A DNA stretch of 41,040 bases from Acidobacteriota bacterium. GTDB taxonomy: Bacteria > Acidobacteriota > Blastocatellia > Pyrinomonadales > Pyrinomonadaceae. Every line of letters starts with the position of its first letter. Within the stretch, counting starts at the first letter, position 1. Shown in pieces: positions 1-7,638 of the stretch. The notes below the pieces were generated by a model. The model saw nothing but the letters and a program-made list of their open reading frames with translations. It did not search any database and was not told where the DNA came from. The position numbers and the translations under genes were made by a program. Location of the stretch: contig QHXN01000047.1 in assembly GCA_003222975.1 (NCBI GenBank), positions 1 to 41,040 on the forward strand, written 5' to 3'.

Positions 1-653
1 TTTCCTTGCAGCGCCTTCGCCGCGACGTTCATGCCGATGGACGAGTCGCCGGGGCTTGAGGTGTAGAGCGGCACGCTTAATTCATACGCGGCGGCGAGGA
101 AGGACTTGTTCTCAAGTCCGAGCGCACGCTCGCGCTCAAGCACATACTTGCCGCAGAGGTTGTGGAACTCGGCCGTGGACATCGGTCGCTGGAACTCCTC
201 GCCCTCGATGACGCGCCGGAAGAAGGCGTCTGTGTCGAGGAGCACGGAGTAGTCGAAGAAGATGTCGTAGATGCGCACGACCTCCTCGCCGCGCAGGATG
301 ATGTCGGAGACGGCGGCCGAGCCTTGGTGCAGAGAGAGGCCGATGCCGAAGTGGGTGTCGTGATAAAGGTTCGCGCCCGTGGTGATGACCCAGTCTACGA
401 AGCCCGCACGCATGAGCGGGATGAGCGCCGAGATGCCCAAGCCCGCGGGCGTGAGCGCGCCCGTGATCGAGAGGCCGACGGTCACGTCCGGCTCAAGCAT
501 CTTCTGCGTGAAGAGCTGGCACGCCTCGCGCAGACGCGCCGCGTTGTAGGCCAGGAACGTCTCGTCAACCAGGTCGGCCAGCGCCACATCGCCCGCGATG
601 GGCCGCGGGTCAATGCGACGGCCCGAAAGGTATTTGCTTTTCTTCTTTGTCAT
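1..653 (-). CDS. deoxyhypusine synthase-like protein, partial (C-terminus beyond window)
   Basis: The first 217 residues of a deoxyhypusine synthase family protein are present. The start is ATG at 651-653, reading [19 protein letters not shown], with GGTGA just upstream. Family landmarks seen are the [10 protein letters not shown] stretch, the NAD-site-like TTGANLYHD near residue 90, the [10 protein letters not shown] loop, and [11 protein letters not shown] near residue 205. The catalytic lysine expected in the C-terminal third lies outside the window. In eukaryotes and archaea the family transfers the aminobutyl group of spermidine to eIF5A. Bacteria lack canonical eIF5A hypusination, so a polyamine role such as homospermidine synthesis is possible here; that is inference. 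It follows the small zinc-ribbon gene after 40 bp on the same strand. Confidence 0.85.
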   Translation of the reverse strand, partial: MTKKKSKYLSGRRIDPRPIAGDVALADLVDETFLAYNAARLREACQLFTQKMLEPDVTVGLSITGALTPAGLGISALIPLMRAGFVDWVITTGANLYHDTHFGIGLSLHQGSAAVSDIILRGEEVVRIYDIFFDYSVLLDTDAFFRRVIEGEEFQRPMSTAEFHNLCGKYVLERERALGLENKSFLAAAYELSVPLYTSSPGDSSIGMNVAAKALQG

Positions 654-693
654 TCTTCACCAATCGAATGTAGTTAATTACGCTGCCCGCTGT

Positions 694-894
694 TTATATA
701 GGTTCCCCCTTTGCCGCTGTGGGCGAGCAGCGAGGGCATTGCCGTCTGTGGGCGTCACAACCGTTACTTCCGTATTCATTACCGCAGTTGTGACAGCGCA
801 TCACCCATATTTTTGCATAATCGTGCGTTGTACTCGGCTTGTCCGTCTTCCGCACAAGTTCTTGCTGATTGACATTTGTCTCACCTATCTTCAT
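694..894 (-). CDS. small zinc-ribbon-like protein, 66 aa
   Basis: The protein is 66 residues from an ATG at 892-894, with AAGG about 8 bases upstream. A longer reading to 981 would overlap the lipoprotein gene and has no ribosome binding site, so the short start is chosen. The C-terminal half carries cysteines and histidines in the order C-x2-C, then C-x2-H and C-x2-C (RCHNCGNEYGSNGCDAHRRQ, then CPRC), which looks like a metal-binding ribbon. The N-terminal half is polar and featureless. No function is recognised. The local GC content is visibly lower than in the neighbours, which could mean recent acquisition. The DHS-like gene begins 40 bp downstream. Confidence 0.6.
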   Translation of the reverse strand: MKIGETNVNQQELVRKTDKPSTTHDYAKIWVMRCHNCGNEYGSNGCDAHRRQCPRCSPTAAKGEPI

Positions 895-944
895 CAGATT
901 ACCTTGAGCGTAGCAGCATAACAATTTATTCAGCCGCGGCGGCC

Positions 945-1358
945 TCACCTGTCGACGTAGGAAATGCTCACTGTCTTCCAACTGCTCTCGTTCTTAAAAA
1001 CCTTGTCGCCCGCGCAGCCGACGCAGCGGATTTCGAGGCTGCGCTCGTCCTTCCAGGTCAGGTAAACCGTCTGGTGGCCCGCGACGGTGAAGACCTCGCC
1101 GTCCTTGATGACCCCGCCCGCGTCCGGCTGGAACTTCTCTTCGCGCGGGCGCAGGTTGACGTGCGTCATCTCCTCCGCGCCAAGCCCGCAGTCGCGCACG
1201 TAGATGCTTGCGACCGTGTGCTCGTCCGGCGACAGCCTGTCAATGACGAAACGCTCGTCGCACCCGCCGCCGCAGCCGAATGAAGCGAGCGCCGCGAGCA
1301 GCGCAGCTAACGCCGCCGCGCTCGCGTGCGACTTCGGCAGGCTCGTCGTCAGGCTCAT
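945..1358 (-). CDS. putative small lipoprotein, 137 aa
   Basis: The start codon overlaps the stop of the CNNM/CorC-type gene as ATGA (1355-1358), so the two are probably translationally coupled. The N-terminus is an alanine/leucine-rich signal sequence of about 28 residues ending in a Cys (LASFGC), which suggests a lipoprotein. The mature part has no domain I recognise. It contains a CxxC (RCVGCAG) near residue 113, ends in SSWKTVSISYVDR, and has the look of a small beta-rich secreted protein. It is the fourth gene of the phoH-ybeY-corC block. The signal sequence is clear; function is unknown. Confidence 0.65.
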   Translation of the reverse strand: MSLTTSLPKSHASAAALAALLAALASFGCGGGCDERFVIDRLSPDEHTVASIYVRDCGLGAEEMTHVNLRPREEKFQPDAGGVIKDGEVFTVAGHQTVYLTWKDERSLEIRCVGCAGDKVFKNESSWKTVSISYVDR

Positions 1359-2689
1359 GCAGCGTTCCCGTCGGCCCCGGCGGCTTCCTGCGTCTGCGTG
1401 CGGCGCAGGCGCAGGCGACCGATGCGTCGGTCGTCGGCTTCGAGGACTTCAACGTCGAGGCCGCGGAAGTTGAGGCGCGTGCCGGGCGCGGGTACGCGGC
1501 CCGACTCGTTGATGACGAGGCCGGCGATGGTCGTGAAGTCTTCGTCCTCGATTTCGAGGTCGAACAGGCGCTCGATCTTTCCGACCTCGGTCGAGCCGAG
1601 CACGTCGTAGTAGCCTTCGTCCGACTCGACGATCTCTTCCGTCTCCTCGTGCTCCGTGTCCTCGTCCTCTATCTCGCCGACGATCTCTTCCAAGATGTCC
1701 TCGACCGTCACTAAACCCGCGAGGCCGCCGTATTCGTCAATCACGAGCGCGAGCTGCACGTGCGCCTTCTGCATCTCTTCGAGCAGGTCGTCCACCGACT
1801 TCGTCTCCGGCACGAAGTAGGCGGGACGGAGCAGAGGCTCTATCCCTTCATCTTCTCTTCCTTCGGCCCAATACGCGAGCAGATCGCGGACGTAGATGAT
1901 GCCGACCACGTCCTCTATCTGCTCTCGATAGACGGGCAGGCGCGAATACTTCGACTCGATGACACAGTCGCGCGCCTCGCGCACCGTGACCGTCAGGGGC
2001 AGCGCGACGATTTCCGTGCGCGGCGTCATCACCTCTCCGGCGCGCGTCTCGCCGAACTCGATGATGTTTTGAATCAACTCGCCCTCCTCGCCTTCGAGTA
2101 TGCCCTCCTCCTCACCCACGTCTATGAGCGCCTGTAGGTCGCCCGCGTCGTCGGCGGCGTCATCCGCAGCCGCCTCCGCCGCGGTCTGCGGCAGGTGTAC
2201 GTCGCCGCCGCGACGGCGTGCGCGCTGCTCGGCCACGGTCTGCCGCGGCATCACGACGAACGAGAGCACGCCGTAGAACGGTCGGTAGAGCGGCAGCAGC
2301 GCGAGCAATGTCCGCTCCGGGTTTCTCAAAGAGAGCAGGCGCGGGATGAACTGCCTGAAGAAGATCGTCAGCGCCAGCGCGATGAAGAACGCGAAGAGCA
2401 GGAAGCGCTGCTCGGCCCCGAAGAGTTGATACGAGACCGACGTGACGAGCACGACCTCCGCGACCAGCAGCACTTGAATCACAGCGTTCAGCGTGAAGCG
2501 GAAGCGCGGGCGGTTCTCAAGCACGCGGTCGAGGAAGACGATTGAACGGCTCTGGCCCTCCTCGCGCTCCGCTGTCAGGCGGCGCAGGCCCACGTCGCTT
2601 ATCTGCCCGAACGCCACGTCAATCGTGGCGAGGAAGGCCAGCGCGACGAGCAGCACGCACGCGACGCCGATTTCCAGCTCGATGCCCAT
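1355..2689 (-). CDS. CNNM/CorC-type membrane protein (DUF21, CBS pair, CorC_HlyC)
   Basis: From the ATG at 2687-2689 (MGIELEIGVACVLLVALAFL) the protein has 444 residues. An in-frame codon at 2725 lies inside the upstream inverted repeat and is not favoured. Domain order: DUF21 membrane part (about 1-150), CBS pair (about 190-320; GEVMTPRTEIVALP, then IDEYGGLAGLVTVEDILEEI), then a CorC_HlyC-like domain ending near residue 425. Family members act in Mg2+/Co2+ efflux or homeostasis. The gene follows ybeY, as ybeX does in the conserved ybeZYX block. No Shine-Dalgarno is visible: the 8 bp before the start abut the inverted repeat at 2698-2766. It is coupled to the downstream lipoprotein by ATGA overlap. 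Confidence 0.9.
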   Translation of the reverse strand: MGIELEIGVACVLLVALAFLATIDVAFGQISDVGLRRLTAEREEGQSRSIVFLDRVLENRPRFRFTLNAVIQVLLVAEVVLVTSVSYQLFGAEQRFLLFAFFIALALTIFFRQFIPRLLSLRNPERTLLALLPLYRPFYGVLSFVVMPRQTVAEQRARRRGGDVHLPQTAAEAAADDAADDAGDLQALIDVGEEEGILEGEEGELIQNIIEFGETRAGEVMTPRTEIVALPLTVTVREARDCVIESKYSRLPVYREQIEDVVGIIYVRDLLAYWAEGREDEGIEPLLRPAYFVPETKSVDDLLEEMQKAHVQLALVIDEYGGLAGLVTVEDILEEIVGEIEDEDTEHEETEEIVESDEGYYDVLGSTEVGKIERLFDLEIEDEDFTTIAGLVINESGRVPAPGTRLNFRGLDVEVLEADDRRIGRLRLRRTQTQEAAGADGNAA

Positions 2690-2697
2690 AAAAAGTC

Positions 2698-2766
2698 GTA
2701 AACAGTAAACCGTAAACCGCGACAAGACTCAAGCTTTCTTGTCGCGGTTCACGGTTCGCGGTTCAC
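2698..2766. repeat. heptamer-arm inverted repeat, element A (ybeY-corC gap)
   Basis: Three tandem heptamers (gtaaaca, gtaaacc, gtaaacc; 2698-2718) lead into an 8-bp core arm (2719-2726). An 11-nt loop and the matching arm (2738-2745) follow, then three heptamers ggttcac, ggttcgc, ggttcac (2746-2766). The inner 12 bp of the stem are perfect, and 24 of 29 positions match over the full arms. The element starts 4 nt after the ybeY stop and ends 8 nt before the corC-type start. One of five such elements in the window. Confidence 0.8.
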
Positions 2767-2770
2767 GCGA

Positions 2771-3196
2771 TCATATTCCGAGACGGTGGCGCAATTTTAG
2801 TTCGAGCGCGTTCATCTCGCCGCCGTCCCGCTCGTGGTCGTAGCCGCACAGGTGCAGAAGGCCGTGGAGTATGAGCTGCGCCACCTCGCCCTCGAAGTCG
2901 AGTCCGTGCTCCTCGGCCTGCCGCGCCGCCTGCTCGACCGAGACAACTACGTCGCCCAGGCTCAAGCCCTCCACCTTCTCAAACTCGTCCTGCTCCCACG
3001 GAAACGACAGCACGTCCGTCGTCCCGCGCTTGCCCCGCCAGCGCCGATTCAACTCCCGCATCGCGCGGTCTGACACGAAAGCGACCGTCACGCCCGCGCC
3101 GCCAGCAGGCACAACCTTCAAAGCCTCTGCGACGAACGCCTGCCAACGCTCGCAATCCATCGGCAGCCCTCGCTGGCGGTTAACGACTTCAATCAT
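2771..3196 (-). CDS. ybeY: endoribonuclease YbeY (rRNA maturation factor)
   Basis: The protein is 141 residues from the ATG at 3194-3196 (MIEVVNRQRGLPMDCERWQA). A TTG at 3220 would extend it into the 21-bp tandem array and is not favoured. The zinc motif H-x3-H-x5-H is present as LHGLLHLCGYDHERD near residue 115, preceded by the family's GTTDVLSFPW segment. YbeY is a metal-dependent RNase involved in 16S rRNA 3' end maturation and ribosome quality control. In many bacteria it lies directly after phoH (ybeZ). Here a NACHT fragment and a repeat array separate the two, and the CorC-type gene follows. Confidence 0.95.
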   Translation of the reverse strand: MIEVVNRQRGLPMDCERWQAFVAEALKVVPAGGAGVTVAFVSDRAMRELNRRWRGKRGTTDVLSFPWEQDEFEKVEGLSLGDVVVSVEQAARQAEEHGLDFEGEVAQLILHGLLHLCGYDHERDGGEMNALELKLRHRLGI

Positions 3197-3218
3197 TTCA
3201 ACCGCGCAAAGCGTCTCC

Positions 3219-3495
3219 AAAGCCTAACAGGACGCCTCAACAGTCCGACGGGCCACCTTTACAGCCTGACGGGTCGTGTGTACGGCTTAACGGGCTGTCT
3301 AAACAGTCCGACCAGCTACTTTCACAAGCTGATGAGGCATTTTCACAGCCTGACAACGCATCTTCACAGCCAAACCCGCCGCCTCAACGCTCAAATATTA
3401 CATCTTTACAGCCCAACGAGTCGTCTGCACAGCCCAACGAGCTAACTTCACCGCCCGGTGAATCGTCTGCACAGCCTAACGAGCCGTCTGCACAG
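3219..3495. repeat. 21-bp degenerate tandem array, 13 units
   Basis: Thirteen contiguous 21-bp units (3219-3491) plus a 4-bp start of the next. The plus-strand consensus is close to acagcctaacgagtcgtctg + c. Units near the NACHT gene (3408-3491) are the most alike and those toward ybeY are more diverged. The period is seven codons, so the minus strand reads as heptapeptides such as ADDSLGC that end the NACHT frame; the TGA at 3384-3386 then stops it while the array goes on. There are no spacers, so it is not CRISPR; it resembles a minisatellite. Confidence 0.85.
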
Positions 3496-4214
3496 GCGGC
3501 GAGGCGACAGGTGATGAGGCATTGCGTCCGGTCGTACTTCTCGACGAAGTTGTTCATCGCGCGCGTCTGCCTGTCCCTCTGCCCGCTCTCCTGATTTACT
3601 TCGTCAAGGCCGTCGAAGAGCACGACCGCGCTGCTCGATTTCAACAGTTCCTCGACGAACGGCTGTGCGTCGGGGAAGTCGCAGATGTCGAAACGCTCCG
3701 CGATGAAGGGCATCAACTCCTTTTCGGAGTCGGCCCATTCTTTGAGGGAGACGAAGACAGGGACTTTATCAATCGTCTGCTCGGCGGCTTTGACGGCGAT
3801 ATATTTGAGGAAGGTCGTTTTGCCCGCGCCCGGCTTGCCGAGGATGAAGAGGTTGCCTTTTTCCACGACGAGTCGCAGGCCGTTGACACGTTCCGCCTGC
3901 GGCGGCGGCGCTTCCGGGTCTGCGGACGACTGTTTCAGGCGCTCGATGTTGAAGCGACCGAAGGCGGTGGGCTTGTCGAGCATGTAGGCGTCGGTGAAGA
4001 TGTCGTCGAGCGGCACAGGCTCGGCCATGCCCATGATTTGCATCGTGCCGTAAAGCTTTTTGATTTTCGCGCGGTACTTTTCCGCCGCGTCGTTCCACTT
4101 AAACTTATCCCAGCCGCCTTTAACCGCGCCCGCAGTCTTATCCACCACGGTCTTGCCGTACTTATCCCAAAGCCATGCGCCGGCAGCAGTGATGGCGAGC
4201 GGAGATATCGGCAT
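3384..4214 (-). pseudogene. truncated NACHT-family NTPase (STAND) ending in heptapeptide repeats
   Basis: A 276-residue frame from the ATG at 4212-4214, one base after the phoH stop (TGATATG). The N-terminal part (about 1-95) is a helical region found in front of some NACHT modules. The NACHT core has Walker A LGKPGAGKTTFLKY near residue 125, Walker B AVVLFDGLDEV near 195 and a sensor-like CLITCRLAA near 240. The protein then falls straight into repeat-encoded heptapeptides (GCADDS type) and stops. The winged-helix part and the C-terminal sensor domain of normal STAND NTPases are missing. STAND NTPases often act in antiphage defence. Most likely this is a remnant; a short functional form is possible. 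Its place between phoH and ybeY indicates insertion into a conserved operon. Confidence 0.75.
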
Positions 4215-4215
4215 A

Positions 4216-6471
4216 TCAAATCTGGCTCTTGTTCGTGTGCGCCTCGTAAGCCTTGATGATGAGCTGCACGAGGCGGTGGCGCACAACGTCCTTCTCGGTG
4301 AAGTAGACGAACTCGATGCCCTCGACTTTGGACAGGATGCGCTCGGCTTCGATGAGGCCGCTGCGCTTGCCCGCCGGCAGGTCTATCTGCGTCACGTCGC
4401 CCGTGATGACCGCCTTCGAGCCGAAGCCGATGCGCGTCAGGGCCATCTTCATCTGCTCGCTCGTCGTGTTCTGCGCCTCGTCGAGAATGATGAAGGCGTC
4501 CTGCAAGGTTCTGCCGCGCATGAAGGCGAGCGGCGCGACCTCGATGATGCGCTTCTCAAGCATCTTCGAGACGCGCTCGGCGTCCATCAAATCAAACAGC
4601 GCGTCGTAGAGCGGGCGCAGGTAGGGGTCAACCTTCTCCTGGAGGTCGCCGGGCAAAAAGCCCAGGCGCTCGCCCGCCTCGACCGCGGGGCGGGCGAGCA
4701 CGATGCGGCTCACCTGCTTCTGCACGAGCGCCTGCACCGCCATCGCCACCGCGAGGTAGGTGTTGTGATTAACGAAGCCGTTGGCGACGAACGAGTGACT
4801 GCCCGGCACCGTCAGGTCGAAGACTTGCGCGCGTGACTCTTCGACCGAGGCGACTTCGAGGAACAACAAGCGGCGGTCGTGTATGTCGCGCAGGCGTGCC
4901 GACGCCTCGCCCGCCACGTCGTGCGCTTGTAAAACTTCCAACAGCGTCGCGAGCTTGGCGTAGCTCGGTTGTCGTCGCCCGCGTCTGTAGTCGGCAAAGA
5001 GTTGGTGCTCGGCACGCGTGAACGTTCCGCCACGCAGCGCGGCGCGAAGCAGGTCGCCCACGTGCGGCACGACATCCACGTTAGGGTTTGGCGACTTGAA
5101 CATCCGCCGCGCGCGTTTGCGCTCAAGCCCGAAGCCGATTAACTCGTGGAATCGCTCTGCCTCCGGCCCGGCCATCGTCAGCAGGTGCGAGACGTGTAAC
5201 TTGCCGTCGTAGCGCCCGCGTTTGAGAGAGTGCGAGGCGACGATTCCGAAGTTGAGCAGGACGACTTGCGTCTCGCTAATCAGCTTCTCGGAGACGGACG
5301 AGAGTGAGACCAAGCCGTCGCGCTTTTCCACCGTTCCGTCGGCGTCGAACAGTCCCCGCAAGAATGCGGCGACAATCGGCCCCGGCGCGGCCAAGATCGC
5401 GCGCGGGACGCGCTTCGTCGCGGCTTTGCCGGTGGACATGCCCAGGTGTGAGAGCAACTGGTAGAGTTGTGAACTGGAGACGATATGGTCATAAGGTCGC
5501 CCCGCGCCGTTGCGAAAGGCGTGCAGACCGAAGCGCGAGACCACTCTATGAAAGGCCGCGACGACCGGCTCGTCCGCCGAAGAGAGGATGACGCGGTTGC
5601 GGAAAGTCAGGCAGCCGTCGCCCGTGAGGACGCCCAACACGTATGCGAACTCTTCGTCCAGCCGTTTGATCTGAACCGTCTTCGACGAGTGATCAGACGG
5701 CCCGTTCGGCTTGTACGTGAAGTCAACACGTGTTTCTTCGCCGAACATACGCTGCCCACGCTGCAAGGCCACGACATCGCCAGCGCGCAGTGCGTCGGCG
5801 CGTCGCCAGACGAGCGCGCCGCCCGCGTCCAGAAGCAGCAGAGGGTGCTCCGGCGTCGCTTCAATCGAATACCCGAAGCGCGTTGTGATTCGCAGGGTGT
5901 CCGTCTCCCCGCCGTTGTATACGTGTGAGGCGGTGTCGCGTCCGTCGAGGCCGTGAATCAAAACATCGCGGCGGCGGTAATCGTCCGGCCCGACGCCCTC
6001 GCCCAGAACACCGATCTCCACCATCCCGCCGCCGGTGAGCACGAGCGAGTCCTCCTTGAGGCACTTGCCCGTGCCGGCGACGCCGATGCCGAAGACGACA
6101 TCGTTGTTCTGTATGGCCTCGATGTAGCGGCGCTGGTTGGCGGACTTGGGCGCGACCTGCTTCTTGCCAGCGGGGTTGAAGCGCGCTTTGGTGAAGTAGT
6201 CGCGCAGAGAGTAGGCGCGGTCTTCGGCGATCTGCGCGAAGGCCTCGCGCAGCTCCCGGTCGGTGAAGCTCTTGCCCTCGCTGAAGAGGGCGGCGAAGTC
6301 CTCGATGATGCGCTCGGCGGTTGAAACGTCCTGCGGGTCGCCGTCTATACTCAAGTCCTGGCCGCGCGCGTCCACGCGCACGTCGAGGAGTGATTCGAGG
6401 TACTTGATGTTCTGGTCGTGGACGCCGAACAGCGTCTCGACGGCTCTCGGCGGAAGCTCGATCTTCTTCAA
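4216..6471 (-). CDS. phoH: PhoH family ATPase (YbeZ) interrupted by an intein
   Basis: The start is taken at TTG 6469-6471 (reading [15 protein letters not shown]), with AAGGAG about 13 bases upstream. A GTG at 6519 gives 16 more residues without a ribosome binding site. With the TTG start the precursor is 751 residues and the spliced protein 317, normal for PhoH. An N-terminal KH-like region leads into the ATPase. Walker A GVAGTGK (130-136) is followed by the intein (137-570), and the motif resumes with Thr571. [16 protein letters not shown] and Walker [11 protein letters not shown] (about 660), then GDVTQIDLP, complete the PhoH core. PhoH/YbeZ partners YbeY in rRNA processing. ATP binding requires splicing, because the intein splits the GK|T of the P-loop. 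The NACHT gene follows after one base. Confidence 0.93.
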   Translation of the reverse strand: MKKIELPPRAVETLFGVHDQNIKYLESLLDVRVDARGQDLSIDGDPQDVSTAERIIEDFAALFSEGKSFTDRELREAFAQIAEDRAYSLRDYFTKARFNPAGKKQVAPKSANQRRYIEAIQNNDVVFGIGVAGTGKCLKEDSLVLTGGGMVEIGVLGEGVGPDDYRRRDVLIHGLDGRDTASHVYNGGETDTLRITTRFGYSIEATPEHPLLLLDAGGALVWRRADALRAGDVVALQRGQRMFGEETRVDFTYKPNGPSDHSSKTVQIKRLDEEFAYVLGVLTGDGCLTFRNRVILSSADEPVVAAFHRVVSRFGLHAFRNGAGRPYDHIVSSSQLYQLLSHLGMSTGKAATKRVPRAILAAPGPIVAAFLRGLFDADGTVEKRDGLVSLSSVSEKLISETQVVLLNFGIVASHSLKRGRYDGKLHVSHLLTMAGPEAERFHELIGFGLERKRARRMFKSPNPNVDVVPHVGDLLRAALRGGTFTRAEHQLFADYRRGRRQPSYAKLATLLEVLQAHDVAGEASARLRDIHDRRLLFLEVASVEESRAQVFDLTVPGSHSFVANGFVNHNTYLAVAMAVQALVQKQVSRIVLARPAVEAGERLGFLPGDLQEKVDPYLRPLYDALFDLMDAERVSKMLEKRIIEVAPLAFMRGRTLQDAFIILDEAQNTTSEQMKMALTRIGFGSKAVITGDVTQIDLPAGKRSGLIEAERILSKVEGIEFVYFTEKDVVRHRLVQLIIKAYEAHTNKSQI
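4762..6063 (-). mobile_element. PhoH intein with LAGLIDADG homing endonuclease, 434 aa
   Basis: The intein runs from Cys1 (TGC, 6061-6063) to Asn434 (AAC, 4762-4764); the +1 extein residue is Thr. Motifs by intein position: block [10 protein letters not shown] (1-9), block [11 protein letters not shown] (69-78, with the T-x2-H pattern), first endonuclease motif [10 protein letters not shown] (141-150), second [10 protein letters not shown] (234-243), block [13 protein letters not shown] (414-425), terminal HN (433-434). All residues needed for class 1 splicing are present, and both endonuclease motifs keep their acidic residue, so splicing and homing may both be active. A helical insert at about 350-395 lies between the endonuclease and block F and is not recognised. 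Removing it restores [15 protein letters not shown], a normal P-loop. Confidence 0.95.
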
Positions 6472-6566
6472 AAGGCGCTCTCTTCTCCTTGTCGCGTGGA
6501 AGGCTCGGCGGGGCCGCACCGGGGGTCTTTGAGGGAATGTGTAACCGTCTCCGACATTCAGGGCTG

Positions 6567-6596
6567 ACGCTACAACAACGCGCGCCGGGGTGTCAA
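6567..6596 (-). promoter_or_regulatory. possible sigma-70 promoter for phoH
   Basis: On the minus strand a perfect TTGACA (6591-6596) is followed after 18 bp by TAGCGT (6567-6572), a weak -10. It lies about 95 bp upstream of the favoured phoH start. Supported only by the -35 match. Confidence 0.35.
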
Positions 6597-6682
6597 CGAA
6601 GAGGGCGCGCGTCCACAGTTGAGTTCGCTATAAGGCCGGCTTGAACCCGTCGCCTCGGCCCGCCAGGTTAGCTTTTCGCGCC

Positions 6683-6711
6683 TTGACACTCCCGCGACCG
6701 CTCCCTATACT
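6683..6711 (+). promoter_or_regulatory. sigma-70 promoter for rpsT
   Basis: TTGACA (6683-6688), a 17-bp spacer and TATACT (6706-6711) match the housekeeping consensus at 11 of 12 positions. They lie 92 bp upstream of rpsT, leaving a leader of about 85 nt. Of the 332 bp between phoH and rpsT, this and the possible phoH promoter are the only signals I see. Confidence 0.8.
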
Positions 6712-6803
6712 TTGGGCTTTGCGCTCAAGGGGAAATCCTTCGCCGTGGACGCCCGGAGCACTTATCAGACACCGAGTTTGTTTCGACGGGGTTAAAGAAA
6801 GAG

Positions 6804-7070
6804 ATGCCGAATCACAAATCAGCAGAGAAGCGCGTGCGCCAGAACGAGAAGCGGCGCGACATCAACCGCGGCCACCGCGGGAAACTTCGCACGGGTATCA
6901 AGAAACTTCGCGCGGCGTTCGACGGGGGCGGCGCGGGTGACGCGCAGGCGCTTTTGCCTGAGACCATTTCGCTCATAGACAAGGCCGTGCAGAAGGGCGC
7001 GCTCCACCGCAACGCCGCCGCGCGCTATAAGTCGCGCCTGACGGCGCGCGCCAACCAGCCAGCCAAGTAG
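6804..7070 (+). CDS. rpsT: 30S ribosomal protein S20
   Basis: The protein is 88 residues (MPNHKSAEKRVRQNEKRRDI at the start), the usual length, lysine/arginine-rich and helical throughout. The segment HRGKLRTGIKKLRAAF and the C-terminal DKAVQKGALHRNAAARYKSR are diagnostic. It binds 16S rRNA in the small subunit. The gene stands alone on the plus strand, with its own promoter (6683-6711) and a strong terminator (7095-7133), as is common for rpsT. The AAAGAAAGAG before the ATG is only a weak Shine-Dalgarno. Confidence 0.97.
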   Translation: MPNHKSAEKRVRQNEKRRDINRGHRGKLRTGIKKLRAAFDGGGAGDAQALLPETISLIDKAVQKGALHRNAAARYKSRLTARANQPAK

Positions 7071-7094
7071 AGACCACAACATATTTCGACGCGG

Positions 7095-7133
7095 GCGAGG
7101 CGGATCGAGCGAGTTCGATCCGCCTCGCTTTTT
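7095..7133 (+). terminator. rho-independent terminator of rpsT
   Basis: A perfect 14-bp GC-rich stem (7095-7108 with 7115-7128), a 6-nt loop and five T immediately after (7129-7133). It begins 24 bp after the rpsT stop. Confidence 0.93.
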
Positions 7134-7171
7134 GTCTTGCGAATCGGTGTGCAGGAAAGCAGGAGGGAGCG

Positions 7172-7606
7172 ATGAGAGAAACCGACGCACGATACCGGAG
7201 TGACGGGGAAGTCAGGGAAGTCGTCAGAAAATTCGAGTCCTGCGAATTTCAGCCTTCGGAGTTCAAGCATCGGCTGCACCTGACGGTCGCCCTCTCCTAC
7301 CTTCTCGATTCGACTTACGCCGAGGCGCTTGAGCGCATGCGGCAGAGCCTCCGCCGCTTCATACAGGCGCGCGGCATCGAACCCGTCGTCTATCACGAGA
7401 CGCTGACCGTCTTCTGGATGCGGCGCGTCCTCGCCTTCGTCGAGCAGGCGGATAGAACCCGCGACCTCGCGGAGCTGGCGAACGAGATGTTTGACGCGTG
7501 CGGCGACCCGCGGCTCGTCTTCGACTATTACAGCAAGGAGCGCCTGGACTCGGACAAGGCGCGCGCGTACTGGCTCGACTCCGACTTGAGGCCGCTCGAC
7601 TTCTGA
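7172..7606 (+). CDS. conserved hypothetical protein, 144 aa
   Basis: A strong AGGAGG sits 5 bases before the ATG. The protein is soluble and helical, with the pattern KFESCEFQPSEF (about 20-31), then HRLHLTVALSYLL (about 33-45), VVYHETLTVFWMRRV (about 72-86), and a C-terminal LVFDYYSKERLDSDKARAYW. The paired histidines (HRLH, YHET) recur in this type of hypothetical protein and suggest a metal or substrate site, but I do not recognise a characterised function. It follows the rpsT terminator, converges on holA, and ends 32 bp before the holA stop, so it is probably monocistronic. Confidence 0.75.
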   Translation: MRETDARYRSDGEVREVVRKFESCEFQPSEFKHRLHLTVALSYLLDSTYAEALERMRQSLRRFIQARGIEPVVYHETLTVFWMRRVLAFVEQADRTRDLAELANEMFDACGDPRLVFDYYSKERLDSDKARAYWLDSDLRPLDF

Positions 7607-7638
7607 AGCGGCTTCCGCGCGAGTCGTCGCTTGAATCG

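Noticed and set aside
2771..3220. Longer YbeY from the TTG at 3220
   Set aside because: The extra residues come from the last unit of the 21-bp array. The family begins at the MIEVVNRQ methionine.
3219..3495. CRISPR array
   Set aside because: Units are contiguous and degenerate, with no constant repeat and no spacers; no cas gene is near.
6641..6940. 99-codon plus-strand frame overlapping the rpsT leader
   Set aside because: It spans the rpsT promoter and overlaps rpsT in another frame; it is Arg/Pro-rich with no family likeness.
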